A stretch of 55,105 bases of DNA from Chloroflexota bacterium. GTDB lineage: Bacteria > Chloroflexota > UBA11872. The stretch's first letter is position 1, and each line of letters starts with the position of its first letter. Under the pieces are notes generated by a model. It saw only the letters and a program-made list of their open reading frames with translations. It was not told the origin of the DNA and searched no databases. Location: positions 1 through 55,105 of the forward strand of contig JAJDZD010000039.1 of NCBI GenBank assembly GCA_022824865.1, read 5' to 3'. Shown one piece after another: positions 1 to 8,200 of this stretch. Made by a program: the position numbers and the translations under genes.

Positions 1-1
1 C

Positions 2-106
2 GGCAAGCCGGCCAAGGTGGCCCTCGTCGCCTGCATGCGCAAGCTCCTCGTCCTCTGCAACGCCCTCTGCCGAGACCGCACCCTCTGGGATCCCACCGTG
101 GCCTAA
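2..106 (+). CDS. IS110-family transposase, C-terminal fragment (cut by window edge)
   Basis: The first 34 codons of the window read as the end of a protein, GKPAKVALVACMRKLLVLCN onward, and stop at TAA 104-106. The GKP-K-VALVACMRKLL pattern is the usual end of the C-terminal (Transposase_20, helix-hairpin-helix) domain of IS110/IS1111 transposases. These are DEDD-type recombinases that insert without conventional inverted repeats. The rest of the gene lies left of the window, so I cannot tell whether the element is intact. No terminal inverted repeat is expected, so its right end is not defined here. Confidence 0.75.
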   Translation, partial: GKPAKVALVACMRKLLVLCNALCRDRTLWDPTVA

Positions 107-148
107 CCCTTGACGCCCCAACACAGGTGCTCTCCCCTTCCCCAATGG

Positions 149-239
149 ACACCTCCCCCGCCAAAGTGGACACATTCGGCCGGAAAGTTGACACATCACG
201 CCAAAAACCGGACACATTGGCCTGACAGAGTGGACACAT
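149..239 (+). repeat. Array 1 of 21-bp direct repeats, five units
   Basis: The core ACACAT (first copy ACACCT) recurs at 149, 170, 191, 212 and 234, so the spacing is 21, 21, 21 and 22 bp. It is usually preceded by TGG/TTG and an A-tract and followed by a C/G-rich segment. The units are degenerate between cores and there are no unique spacers, which excludes CRISPR. Head-to-tail, helically phased copies of this kind are known as multiple transposase-binding sites at the ends of IS21-like elements. That assignment is inference; no istA or istB is visible. Confidence 0.6.
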
Positions 240-378
240 CCCCGCGTCCCCGGAAACCTGCCCTGAGCCTGCCGAACCACATACCCGTCCCCGTTTCCTT
301 CTCACTTCATCTCCCCTCCCCCCTCTGCCCTTCCCCTACTCACTTCTCTGCGCTCTCCCCTCTCCACTTCCTCGCTGA

Positions 379-490
379 ACACATTGGCCGCCAAACTGAA
401 CACATCACCCCAAAAAGTGAACACATCACCCCAAAAGCTGAACACATTTCCCGAAAAAGTGAACACCTGAGTCTGACCGCCTGAACACAT
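379..490 (+). repeat. Array 2 of 21-bp direct repeats, six units
   Basis: The core ACACAT occurs at 379, 400, 421, 442, 463 (ACACCT) and 485, so the spacing is 21, 21, 21, 21 and 22 bp. Here the core is preceded by TGA, where array 1 has mostly TGG, and units are joined by CCAAAA-type A-tracts. Both arrays have the same orientation, so they are not the two inverted ends of a single element. They more likely represent ends of two related elements or a duplicated end. Confidence 0.6.
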
Positions 491-596
491 CCGAGGTTCC
501 AGCAACCCACCGCCTCCACCGTCGCCTCTTCGTCCCGCTCCCTGTGGATACCTTTGCAACACGCCTGTCGACCTCGAATGTGCCTCCGCTCTTAAT

Positions 597-616
597 CCCT
601 CTCCTGGGGGAGAGGG
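597..616. repeat. Short dispersed palindrome (CCCTCTCC...GGAGAGGG)
   Basis: An 8-bp perfect stem, CCCTCTCC and GGAGAGGG, encloses TGGG and is followed by CAGGGTGAGGG. A related but degenerate sequence, CCTCTCCCCTCGGAGAAGGG, occurs near 43607-43626. This looks like a REP-type dispersed intergenic repeat rather than a terminator, since there is no adjacent gene end and no T-run. Confidence 0.45.
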
Positions 617-1063
617 CAGGGTGAGGGGTCTTCCGCGCAACCAAGCCTCGGTTACGCAATGGTCTCCATCGAGAAAGAGCGGGGTGAGGGTGGCTGCCAC
701 CCACCAGCACCTTCGCCAGGTCAACAGCAACCACCCGCCCACGCACCGCCGCCAAACCGAACGCCCACTGGACCTCTGTAATCGAGTAGTGTACAATTGA
801 CCGTGCCGCTGACCCAACCTCACTGAGAAACCCCAGGTGCCCCCGCCTTTCCCCCACCCGCCACCTTGGACGTCCCGCCTCTGGCGTCCTCCCTGGTCAC
901 GTTTTCTCCGCGCCTCCCTCGCCGTCCTCCTGCGCCTCCGGCCCCTCCGTCCCGAACCCGGCCGCCTGCCCCCCACCACCTCCGGCCATAGCCCTCGTCG
1001 CGTCCCGGCTCCCAGGCCCCCCGTGCCCTCAACCGCGTCGCTCCACCCCAAAAAATCGCCTAA

Positions 1064-1118
1064 AACCCTCCCTCGCCAGCGCGACCCCCAGAGGGGGTCG
1101 CGCTGGCGAGGGAGGGTT
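1064..1118. repeat. Perfect 26-bp inverted repeat with 3-nt loop
   Basis: The left arm 1064-1089 and right arm 1093-1118 are exact reverse complements, separated only by AGA. The arms begin AACCCTCCCTCGCC and end GGCGAGGGAGGGTT. The perfect pairing in an otherwise decayed region, and the absence of a T-run, point to a recently copied palindromic repeat or MITE-like unit rather than a transcription terminator. Confidence 0.6.
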
Positions 1119-1290
1119 CCCCCTTTCATCCCCCACGCGCATCTCGGCACCCGTCGTCCGTTCCGGCGCCCCGGAAACCCGCCACGGTTCACGCACCCGG
1201 TCGATTGGGCGCAGAAAGCGCCGGCGGCGCCACACCCACGCCTTCGCCGTTACCATGACCCCCGACGAGATTCACTGAACCCCCTCCGCC

Positions 1291-2619
1291 ATGCTCGACA
1301 CCCTGATGTCCGTCGACGAGGCGATCTTTACGCGCCGGACCTGCCGCAAGTTTCGGAAGGACCCGGTGTCGCCGGAGACCCTCACCAAGATCATCGACGC
1401 CGCGCGCTACGCGCCCAGTTCCTGCAACTTGCAGCTCTGGGACTTCGTGCTCGTCAACGACCCCGAGACCAAGGCCGAAGTCGCCGAAGAAACCCGCTAC
1501 GTGCACCTGGCCCCGGTTTCGCTCTTCGTCTCCTACGGCAACAACTACACCCGCGAAAACTACGCCTGGGTCCAGAGCGCCGCCGCCGCCATCCAGAACA
1601 TGATGCTCATGGCCCACAGCCTCGGCGTGGCCAGTTGCTGGGTCGACACGTTGGGCGACGTCGACCGCATTCGCCGCATTCTCGGGCTGCCGGCCGAGCG
1701 CGAAATCCTGGCCCTGGTGCTCTTCGGCTACCCCGAACTCATCCCCAAGGCCCCCCGCCGCCGCGCCATCGACATCCTCCTGCACTACGACAAGTACAAG
1801 GGCCGCCTCAACTGGCCCAGCAGCGACGATCCCGAGGAATGGACGCTCGAACAGATCCGCGACTTCCAGATGGCCAAGATCCGCAACGGCGCCCGCTACA
1901 ACAAACCCGTGCCCTCCGAACGCGACGCCGTGCTGGAAGCGCTGGAGGACTTCGTCGACGTGCAAGAGGCCCGCTGGCTGGACGTCCTACCCCTCACCGG
2001 CCTCTACACCGAAGAGATCGCCTCCCGCTACCCCAAGGTCGACCTCACCTTCGCCGAGATGACCGACCAGGTCTTCGAATTCGTCCAGGACCGCGCCCCG
2101 CGCACCCTCCGCCACGAGCTCTATCCCGACGCCTTCCACGAGGGCCCCGAGGGCTACGACGTCATGTCCCTGATCTTCCGCCTGGAGGGCTACCCGCGCG
2201 ACGAGCGGCGCCAGTACCTCACCACCATGCGCCGGCGCATCAACGACGACGGCCAGCTCTTCCTGGCCTTTATCAACCGGCGCTCCTACCACCGCCCCTT
2301 GCGCTGGATGCGCGGACGCATCGGCCACTCCGGCGTCGAATACGCCCTGGCGCCGGACCCCAGCCTCGGCCCGTTCAAAGCCGCCACGCCCGGCGAGATC
2401 CGCGCCGATCTCCACGCCACCGGCTGGCGCATACGCGACCGCCGCCACTTCTTCGCCATTCCCCCGGGCGACGAAATCGAATTCCGCGCCGGCCGCAAGG
2501 GCCGCAAAGTCAAACTCGCCGGCCAGACCCTCACCCGCCTCAGCCGCCTGCTCCAGCCGGTCGACCCGGTCCTCGGCCCCGTCGCCCGCGTCCACGCCTG
2601 GGACGTCGTTCCGGCCTGA
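1291..2619 (+). CDS. Nitroreductase-family protein fused to a degenerate methyltransferase-like domain
   Basis: The 442-residue protein has two parts. Residues 1-170 are a nitroreductase (FMN-dependent NAD(P)H oxidoreductase) domain, with RRTCRKF at 15-21, PSSCNLQLWDF at 42-52, an SAAAAIQNMMLMAHSLG helix at 96-112 and LVLFGYP at 142-148. From about 228 the sequence follows the class I methyltransferase pattern, but the SAM-binding glycine loop is LDVLPLTGLY rather than LDVGCGTG-like. Later strands (YDVMSLIF at 289, DGQLFLAFIN at 320) and an ATGWRI-FFAI ending remain. I infer an FMN domain plus a methyltransferase fold that has probably lost SAM binding. Single nitroreductases are about 200 residues, so this is a long fusion. 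The substrate is unknown. M6 is an alternative start. Confidence 0.8.
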   Translation: MLDTLMSVDEAIFTRRTCRKFRKDPVSPETLTKIIDAARYAPSSCNLQLWDFVLVNDPETKAEVAEETRYVHLAPVSLFVSYGNNYTRENYAWVQSAAAAIQNMMLMAHSLGVASCWVDTLGDVDRIRRILGLPAEREILALVLFGYPELIPKAPRRRAIDILLHYDKYKGRLNWPSSDDPEEWTLEQIRDFQMAKIRNGARYNKPVPSERDAVLEALEDFVDVQEARWLDVLPLTGLYTEEIASRYPKVDLTFAEMTDQVFEFVQDRAPRTLRHELYPDAFHEGPEGYDVMSLIFRLEGYPRDERRQYLTTMRRRINDDGQLFLAFINRRSYHRPLRWMRGRIGHSGVEYALAPDPSLGPFKAATPGEIRADLHATGWRIRDRRHFFAIPPGDEIEFRAGRKGRKVKLAGQTLTRLSRLLQPVDPVLGPVARVHAWDVVPA

Positions 2620-2660
2620 GTCCCGGCGTTTCAGTGAGGTCCGCCAGATGCCTCGATGAG

Positions 2661-3401
2661 CTAAGGCTTGACCGCCACAATCACGATCGACGATCCGAAT
2701 GGAAGCCCGAGGACCCGGGCCAGTGTGGCTTCGGCGCTGCCAACCTTGTACAGCACCGCGTTAAGAAGCCCTGAGCGCATCAGGGCGGCGTTGTTGGCCT
2801 GGTTTGGCGGGATTGCCCCAATGCCCTCGAGCAGGCGCAGGCCCAGCAACCCGAACATCGACGGAATCGCGAAGAATGTGGAGTACCGGATCCGAAAGCC
2901 GGCAGCCTGCACCAGGTGTTCGAGATCGCGACGGGCATAGCGCCGCAAGTGTCCGAGATAGGCGTCGCGGCTTGTTCGCAGCCGCTCGTGCGCTGGTACA
3001 GCCAGCACGAGCACGCCGCCGGGGACGAGAACGCGCGACGCCTCGTCTAGCGCAACGGTGTGCTCCTCGATGTGTTCCAGCACGTCGACGCTCAGCACGG
3101 CGTCCAGGCTCTCCGTGGAAAACGGCAGCAGGCAAGCCGACGCCTTGGTGAAGTGCCCCCTGTCGAGCAGCGCATCGGCCGTGCGGGCGTGCCCGGCGAT
3201 CTGATAATCCACCCCGAGTCGAACGCTTGCGGTGCTGAACCGAGCCAGCAAGGCGCCGTCCAGAGTGCCCACGTCCAGCACGCGACGGGGCGGCTCACCG
3301 AGGGCGTCGACCGTTAGGCGATGCACAAGGTCGTGCCGCGAGCGCACCCACCAGTTGGAGGCGGTGATTTGGGCGTAGTGGGCGACGTACTCAGGCTTCA
3401 C
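2661..3401 (-). CDS. Class I SAM-dependent methyltransferase
   Basis: A 246-residue protein with the class I order: motif I RVLDVGTLDGALL near 40-52, acidic GVD after strand 2, SVDVLEHIEEH near 103-113 and PGGVLVLAVPAHERL near 128-142. YLGHLRRYARRDLEHLV follows, as in Methyltransf_11-type proteins that act on cell-surface or glycan substrates. The C-terminus is hydrophobic. The frame stays open to 3647, but the upstream part is arginine-rich shadow of the neighbouring membrane-protein gene. GTG at 3401 lies 29 bp after that gene's stop and begins the recognisable domain. It probably forms an operon with the membrane protein upstream. The acceptor is unknown. Confidence 0.8.
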   Translation of the reverse strand: MKPEYVAHYAQITASNWWVRSRHDLVHRLTVDALGEPPRRVLDVGTLDGALLARFSTASVRLGVDYQIAGHARTADALLDRGHFTKASACLLPFSTESLDAVLSVDVLEHIEEHTVALDEASRVLVPGGVLVLAVPAHERLRTSRDAYLGHLRRYARRDLEHLVQAAGFRIRYSTFFAIPSMFGLLGLRLLEGIGAIPPNQANNAALMRSGLLNAVLYKVGSAEATLARVLGLPFGSSIVIVAVKP

Positions 3402-3430
3402 ATGGCTTCGGCCGGATAGGGCGGCGCAGC

Positions 3431-5449
3431 CTAACGCAGCCGCTCGCGTTCTTGGCTTTGGGGCTGCACCTCGTAGATCACCGCGGCGCCGGCCGGATCG
3501 TGAAATACCTTGACGAAACGTCCATCGGCCAGCTTGCCCTCGATTGCGGCAGCCTGAATGGCCGTCAGCTGCGCTGGATCCACAAGCACGTAGCGGATGC
3601 CGAGCCGCCGCAAGGCTACGTCTGCAAGCTCCTGCTGCGCGCGCCAATACGGCTGGCGATACTGCTCGACGTACGAGAGCACGTGGTACCCGTAGGGGAT
3701 GAACTGACCGGTCGCCGCGGAGACATCCAGGGTGACGCCTGGCCCTTGGGTGTTATAGAGATTGATGGTGCTCTGCGCCCCATGGACCGCTAGCAGACGA
3801 TCCTGCACGGCTGTCTGTCGAAGGAGGAAGTCGCGCGCGCCGGGCGGAAGGCTTCCGGCGGTGATGGGCACTTGCGCCACCATGCGAGGCCACGCAAGAG
3901 CCGACAGCACAAACGACCCCGATAACACCAAAGCGGCGGTCGCTGTGCCGGCGATGGCCAGCCGTCGCGGCAGACCTGCGCGCGGCAGCGCTTCGGAGGC
4001 TACGATCGCCAAAGCGGGTACGGCCAGAGTTAACCCCGCATGGGCTACTCGGTTCAGGTTTGGCGCGGATACATCGGCCCTCAAGACCAGGACAACGGCT
4101 ACGTTTGCCGCCGCTGTCAACGCCCAGGGTGTAGCCCCGCTCGCGCCGCGACGGTAGATCACCCAGCCCAGGGCCAGCGGCAGCAGCCAGAACAGCAATC
4201 CCCCGTCCACCAGAAACTCCGCGCTCAGTATCGGGACGTCGCGCGTTCCCGGCTCGGCCCACTCGATCCAAGGCCTGGATCTGTCGAATCCCCAACTCGA
4301 CAGTTGTCCTGGGTGCGTGAAGTTCGGGGCTAGTTGCAGGCGACCCAGGTCCGGGTCGGCACGGAATGTTCCAGCCAGTACCCCGCTGGTGGTCTGCGCG
4401 AGGAGCAGAGCCAATCCAGTCGCCCCCGCCAGCCCCAGAGAGCAGGCCAGAGACTGTCGGGCGAGCGGCGGCCACTGCACCCAGAACCAGAGCCCCAGGC
4501 ATACCGGCACGGTGAATACAAGGAATTCATTGCTGGGAGCTAGGTACACCAGCGCGGCTGCAGCTACCGCCCACGCTGGTAATGAAGGTGACTGCACCAC
4601 GCGAGTCACGGCTGCAATCGTGACCACGGCCGGAATCAGCCCGTGCAGCGCGGTCGGATTGTGGGTCGGCATTGTGAAAGGACCGCCTAGCAGCATCCCG
4701 CTCCATGCGATGGTGTCGGGCGCAGCTACGATCACGCCCAGCACGTCCCCCAGTCCGCGCTCCCTGATCGCCGTCGGGGTGAGCATCCAGTAGAGCGGCC
4801 CCCAGGCGTAGGCGACGGCCGCGCAGCCCAGCGCCCAACCCGAACCTAGGCGGGTGTACAGAGTTCCGTAGAGCGTCAGCACCAGCACGACCGCCACCGA
4901 CGCAACCAGGTGTGGCATGACCGCCGGTGCCAACACGTCCAGCACGTCCACCGCGCCAGCGCCAAGGGTGTGCAGGGTGACTCGGTATTGGAGATCGAAA
5001 TCCGGCTCGAACGGGTTGACCACCGGGAAATTGCCGCGAGCAATCCCGGCTACCAGCCCGCTGTGCATATACAGCGTGCCCACGTCCGCCCGCCCCACAG
5101 TGCCCTCGGCCCAGAACGCCAGTGCCGAGACGTAGACCAGCAGGCACACGACCGTCAGGCCGACAACCGCCAGGCGGCCGTCCTGGCGCGGTTCGCACGC
5201 CGGCAGTCGCCGCAGGGCAAGCGCGCCAAGCGCGCACACGACACCTGCCGTCAGCAGCGAACTGCCAACGGGCATCACCTGCGGCAGCCACAGTAGCGGC
5301 AGACCCAGCGCCACCAGCCCGATCCCACTGCCTAGGGCGGCGCGGCTCAGCCAAGTGGGTGCTGCCAGCACACTGGCGGCCACGCGGTATCCCAGCGCGG
5401 CGGCGGCACCCAGACACAAGATCAATGCGGGCAGGCTGAGCCAAATCAT
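3431..5449 (-). CDS. Large polytopic membrane protein, GT-C glycosyltransferase-like
   Basis: About 672 residues with around a dozen hydrophobic segments spread through the first 500, then a soluble C-terminal part with RLGIRYVLVDPAQL and a nucleotide-free alpha/beta look. The loop after the early helices (YMHSGLVAGIARGNFPVVNP, near 127-146) resembles the first extracytoplasmic loop of GT-C and DUF2298-like integral membrane transferases, which use lipid-linked sugars. That resemblance is weak. The frame extends to 5500, but ATG 5449 opens directly into a signal-anchor-like helix (MIWLSLPALIL) and is preferred. It sits between a methyltransferase and a divergent dolichol-phosphate-sugar-type glycosyltransferase, so envelope glycoconjugate synthesis is likely. 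Confidence 0.7.
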   Translation of the reverse strand: MIWLSLPALILCLGAAAALGYRVAASVLAAPTWLSRAALGSGIGLVALGLPLLWLPQVMPVGSSLLTAGVVCALGALALRRLPACEPRQDGRLAVVGLTVVCLLVYVSALAFWAEGTVGRADVGTLYMHSGLVAGIARGNFPVVNPFEPDFDLQYRVTLHTLGAGAVDVLDVLAPAVMPHLVASVAVVLVLTLYGTLYTRLGSGWALGCAAVAYAWGPLYWMLTPTAIRERGLGDVLGVIVAAPDTIAWSGMLLGGPFTMPTHNPTALHGLIPAVVTIAAVTRVVQSPSLPAWAVAAAALVYLAPSNEFLVFTVPVCLGLWFWVQWPPLARQSLACSLGLAGATGLALLLAQTTSGVLAGTFRADPDLGRLQLAPNFTHPGQLSSWGFDRSRPWIEWAEPGTRDVPILSAEFLVDGGLLFWLLPLALGWVIYRRGASGATPWALTAAANVAVVLVLRADVSAPNLNRVAHAGLTLAVPALAIVASEALPRAGLPRRLAIAGTATAALVLSGSFVLSALAWPRMVAQVPITAGSLPPGARDFLLRQTAVQDRLLAVHGAQSTINLYNTQGPGVTLDVSAATGQFIPYGYHVLSYVEQYRQPYWRAQQELADVALRRLGIRYVLVDPAQLTAIQAAAIEGKLADGRFVKVFHDPAGAAVIYEVQPQSQERERLR

Positions 5450-5612
5450 CAACCCGGAGTGTGGCGAGGACGCCTGTCGTTCGCAATGGCGGGCGGGCAC
5501 TCGCCTAAACTGCGCGAGTTCGTGGCGCTGACGGTGCGGCGTGGCAGGTGATTGGCAATGCTTCGCCGTCGTGGACCCGGCAAGGGTCGAACTGCGCCGT
5601 CACCCAATCGAA

Positions 5613-6362
5613 ATGGCCTCCATGCTTCTAACCATCGTGGTGCCTGCCTTCAACGAGGCCGAGCGCCTTGGGCGCACCCTGCCAAAAATCTTCGCCTGGC
5701 TGGCGACATTCTCCGGCGGCGGGCGACTCCTGGTGGTCGATGACGGCAGCACCGACGCCACGGGCGATGCCGTGCGCGCGCAAATGCCAGCTCACCCAAA
5801 CCTCGACCTCATCACCCTGTCGCAACAGAGCGGCAAGGGCGCCGCGGTGCGGGCAGGATTGCTAGCGGCCTCGACGGAGATCGTCGGCTTCATGGACGCC
5901 GATCTGTCAACCGACCTTCAGCACGTGCCGGAGGCAGTGGCTGCCATCCAAAACGGCGCCGATCTCGTCATTGGTTCAAGGGCGCTAGGCCGTAGCCAGA
6001 CCGTCCTGCGTCAGCCCGCCTATCGACGGGTCGGCGCACGGGTTTTCCGCGAGTTGGCTCGCCGGGTTGGGGGCCTCCCGAATACACCTGATTCGCAGTG
6101 CGGGTTCAAGTTCTATCGGGGACCCGTGGCGCACGACCTCTTTGGGGCAACCGTGATCGATCGCTGGATGTTCGACCTGGAGATTCTCCGGCTGGCGCGG
6201 CACCGGGATTACACAGTCCAGCAATTACCTGTTGAATGGACAAATGACCCTGACTCACGTCTGCGTCTGACCGTTGACACCCTGCGCATGGTGCGCGACC
6301 TGGCTCGGATCCGCTGGCGCTTCCTGACCGGTCGCTACGGCCCGCCAGGCCGACTCGCCTAG
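5613..6362 (+). CDS. Family 2 glycosyltransferase, dolichyl-phosphate glucosyl/mannosyltransferase type
   Basis: A 249-residue GT-A fold enzyme. It shows IVVPAFNEAERL at the N-terminus, VVDDGSTDATGD for nucleotide binding, GKGAAVRAGL, the metal-binding MDADLSTD, GSRALGRSQ, and SQCGFKFYRGPVA followed by DLEILRLARH. This series is characteristic of the ALG5/DPM1-like branch that transfers a sugar from UDP or GDP to polyprenyl phosphate. ATG 5613 (or 5622) is chosen because the domain starts at once; the frame is open from GTG 5541. It is divergent from the polytopic membrane protein across a 163-bp gap, and its lipid-linked sugar product could be that protein's donor. Confidence 0.85.
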   Translation: MASMLLTIVVPAFNEAERLGRTLPKIFAWLATFSGGGRLLVVDDGSTDATGDAVRAQMPAHPNLDLITLSQQSGKGAAVRAGLLAASTEIVGFMDADLSTDLQHVPEAVAAIQNGADLVIGSRALGRSQTVLRQPAYRRVGARVFRELARRVGGLPNTPDSQCGFKFYRGPVAHDLFGATVIDRWMFDLEILRLARHRDYTVQQLPVEWTNDPDSRLRLTVDTLRMVRDLARIRWRFLTGRYGPPGRLA

Positions 6363-6430
6363 AGCCAGCCGATGCGCGCCTCCCGCGACCGAACCCTCGC
6401 CCCGACCACCGGCGGCACGGGTTAGCTGCC

Positions 6431-7105
6431 GTGGGCGACCTGATCGCCGCCACGCGCGAGTTCCTGCTGGAGTTCCTGGAAGCCAACCAGTACTTGGCGC
6501 TGGCCATCTATGTCGGTGTGGAAGAGGCCGGCGTTCCGTTTCCCGTGCCCGCCGACACTGCCATCGTGCTGATGGGGTATCAGGTGTACCGAGGCGTGGC
6601 CAATCCGGTCGCCGTCGTGGCCACGGTCGTTGTATCGGCTACCGCCGGGGCGTCCGTGCTCTATTGGCTGGCCCGCCTGATCGGTCCGCGTCTTATCACT
6701 CGGTTCGGTCGGGCGCTGCACATCACCCCCGAGCGGCGTGAGCGCGCGGAGCGTTGGATCCATCGCTACGAGGTTCCCGCGATCGTGATCGGTCGGCTGA
6801 TTCCCGGCTTTCGCATCGTCATCACCATCGTGGCCGGCGCCGCCCGCGCCAGCTTCTGGAAGTTTCTGCCGTCCGCCGCGCTCTCGGCGCTGATCTGGGC
6901 GGTCATTTACATGGGCATCGGCTGGGGCCTGGGCGATCAGTACCAGCGCGTGGCGTCGGCGGTCGAAGCCGATCCGCGCGTCGGGTTTGGGATCGTGCTG
7001 GCCGCCGTGGTGGTGGTTGGCGCCCTGGTTGCGTTCAGGCTGCGTCGGCGTCTGTTCCGGCAGGTCAGGCTACGCAAGCCTTGGGATAGCGGGGAGCCGC
7101 CTTAG
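6431..7105 (+). CDS. DedA-family membrane protein
   Basis: A 224-residue integral membrane protein of the DedA/SNARE-associated (VTT domain) family. Seen in the sequence: an N-terminal re-entrant-type segment with EEAGVPFPVPADTAIVLMGY, a helix around 65-85, a conserved RLIPGFRIVITIVAGAAR, SFWKFLPSAALSALIWAVIY, and a final helix before a basic tail RLRRRLFRQVRLRK. The G-x-PVPAD and R-IPG-R motifs are diagnostic. Family members act in lipid scrambling or undecaprenyl-phosphate recycling and membrane homeostasis; the substrate here is not shown. The start is GTG 6431. It follows the glycosyltransferase by 68 bp on the same strand. Confidence 0.88.
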   Translation: MGDLIAATREFLLEFLEANQYLALAIYVGVEEAGVPFPVPADTAIVLMGYQVYRGVANPVAVVATVVVSATAGASVLYWLARLIGPRLITRFGRALHITPERRERAERWIHRYEVPAIVIGRLIPGFRIVITIVAGAARASFWKFLPSAALSALIWAVIYMGIGWGLGDQYQRVASAVEADPRVGFGIVLAAVVVVGALVAFRLRRRLFRQVRLRKPWDSGEPP

Positions 7106-7512
7106 GTCGCCGTTCGCTCGGCCTCGCTCAGGCGTCCGTTGCGCCCCACGACCCGCTTGATGAGCGTCAGCCAACTGGACGTACCCTGGCCGCGCCAGTC
7201 CAGGTCGTCCTGCAGCTTCATCAGCCGGTCCATGCGGCCCAGCCGCTCGGCCCGCTCGTAGATGCGCAGCCAGACGCAGGGCAACGTGGGATCGGTCTCG
7301 CACATGCCGTACACGTCGGTCCCGCCGCATGGCCCGTCGCGCAGCCCCTTGGGACAGGCCATCGGGCAGATGAACGCCGTGTCCTGCAGGATGCAGTGGC
7401 CGCACATCTGGCAGCCGAACAGCGGCCGCTTGACCAGGCGCTCCACCAGCGTGAACGCCTGGACGGGGGCGTCGCGCACCGCTCGTTGTGCGGTGACCTG
7501 CGTAATGTTCAC
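7102..7512 (-). CDS. Stand-alone methylenetetrahydrofolate reductase C-terminal (MetV-like) protein
   Basis: A 136-residue, cysteine-rich soluble protein. CQMCGHCILQDTAFICPMAC near 34-53, then CPKGLRDGPCGGTD, MCETDPTLPCVW and IYERAERLGRMDRL, match the MTHFR_C family (PF12225). In acetogens this domain (MetV) is a zinc- or iron-sulfur-type partner of the MetF flavoprotein; in other bacteria it is fused to MetF. No metF is in the window, so its partner must be elsewhere. The stop overlaps the stop of the convergent DedA gene by 4 bp. Confidence 0.82.
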   Translation of the reverse strand: MNITQVTAQRAVRDAPVQAFTLVERLVKRPLFGCQMCGHCILQDTAFICPMACPKGLRDGPCGGTDVYGMCETDPTLPCVWLRIYERAERLGRMDRLMKLQDDLDWRGQGTSSWLTLIKRVVGRNGRLSEAERTAT

Positions 7513-7588
7513 GGCGTCGTGGTGCTCGGTTGGCTGCTCAAACCATCAAGTATATGGCCGAACGCACGCGACTCAGGTGCTCTTGGCC

Positions 7589-8200
7589 TTACGCGCCGCT
7601 CTGGCCGGCTGCCTGATCGGGACGCACCGTCGGCGGCGTGACTCGGCGCTCTGGAACAAGCAGGCGGCGTCCAACAAAGAGTTGGGAGGGATCGGTGATC
7701 TCGTTGATCTCAGCTAGGTCCTCCACCGTTACATCCAATTCCTGCGAGATCGCGTACAGCGTGTCCCCGGCCTTGACCACGTAGACGTCGTCCGCAGATC
7801 CGCCGCCAGCCACCGGCGTTTCCGCCTGCACGCGCTCGCCGGGCTGCGGCAACTCGAGCTTCTGCCCAACGAAAATGTTGTTGGGATCGGGCAGGTCGTT
7901 CTTCGCCTGCAGGTCCTCTACCGTGATTCCGAAGCGCTCGGCAATTCCGAGCAACGTATCGCCCGCTTGAACCGTGTACGTCTGCGGCGCCGGCGTGGGC
8001 GTGGGAGTCGCCGCCGGCGTGGGCGTTGGACTTGGCGTTGGAGACGTCGTGCTGTCGGGAGTGGCCGTGGGCGTCACGGTCTGAAGACCGATGCCGCCGT
8101 CCTCCGTCGCCTGGGTGTACAGGACGTACGCCACAACGCCCAGGGTCAGCAGCCCGAGCACTCCCAGGACCAACTCGCGGCGCGAACTGTCCAGCCCCAC
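7589..8200 (-). CDS. Membrane-anchored protein with two LysM domains
   Basis: A 203-residue protein: a short cytoplasmic start, a transmembrane helix at about 10-27 (LVLGVLGLLTLGVVAYVLY), a Thr/Pro-rich linker at about 40-75, then two LysM modules. The first is TYTVQAGDTLLGIAERFGIT and onward near 74-117; the second is VYVVKAGDTLYAISQELDVT near 138-182. LysM modules bind N-acetylglucosamine polymers such as peptidoglycan, so this is likely a cell-wall-binding surface protein without its own catalytic domain. Its start lies 98 bp from the divergent nucleotidyltransferase start. Confidence 0.88.
   Translation of the reverse strand: MGLDSSRRELVLGVLGLLTLGVVAYVLYTQATEDGGIGLQTVTPTATPDSTTSPTPSPTPTPAATPTPTPAPQTYTVQAGDTLLGIAERFGITVEDLQAKNDLPDPNNIFVGQKLELPQPGERVQAETPVAGGGSADDVYVVKAGDTLYAISQELDVTVEDLAEINEITDPSQLFVGRRLLVPERRVTPPTVRPDQAAGQSGA

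Larger units (their letters stand above)
107..1290. other. 1.2-kb gene-free, repeat-rich stretch
   Basis: I see no gene between the transposase tail and the nitroreductase. The + strand is strongly C-rich, which opens long spurious frames on both strands with low-complexity Pro/Arg/Gly translations. It contains two arrays of 21-bp units (149-239, 379-490), a short palindromic dispersed repeat (597-616), a CCCTGAGCCTGCCGAA repeat (261-276, related to 35551-35589) and a perfect 26-bp inverted repeat (1064-1118). It looks like a graveyard of mobile-element ends. Confidence 0.6.

Noticed and set aside
149-490. CRISPR array
   Set aside because: Units are 21 bp, head to tail, with short degenerate cores and no constant-length unique spacers, and no cas genes are present.
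302-1192. Long open frame on the minus strand in the repeat-rich start
   Set aside because: Its translation is Arg/Gly-rich low complexity, it runs through both the 21-bp array and the perfect hairpin, and it has no domain. It comes from C-rich DNA, not a gene.
837-2774. Long Pro/Arg-rich frame overlapping the nitroreductase
   Set aside because: It is an out-of-frame shadow of high-GC coding DNA; the nitroreductase frame has clear motifs.
3402-3647. N-terminal extension of the methyltransferase
   Set aside because: It is antisense-free shadow of the overlapping membrane-protein C-terminus, Arg/Gly-rich and without domain; GTG 3401 fits better.
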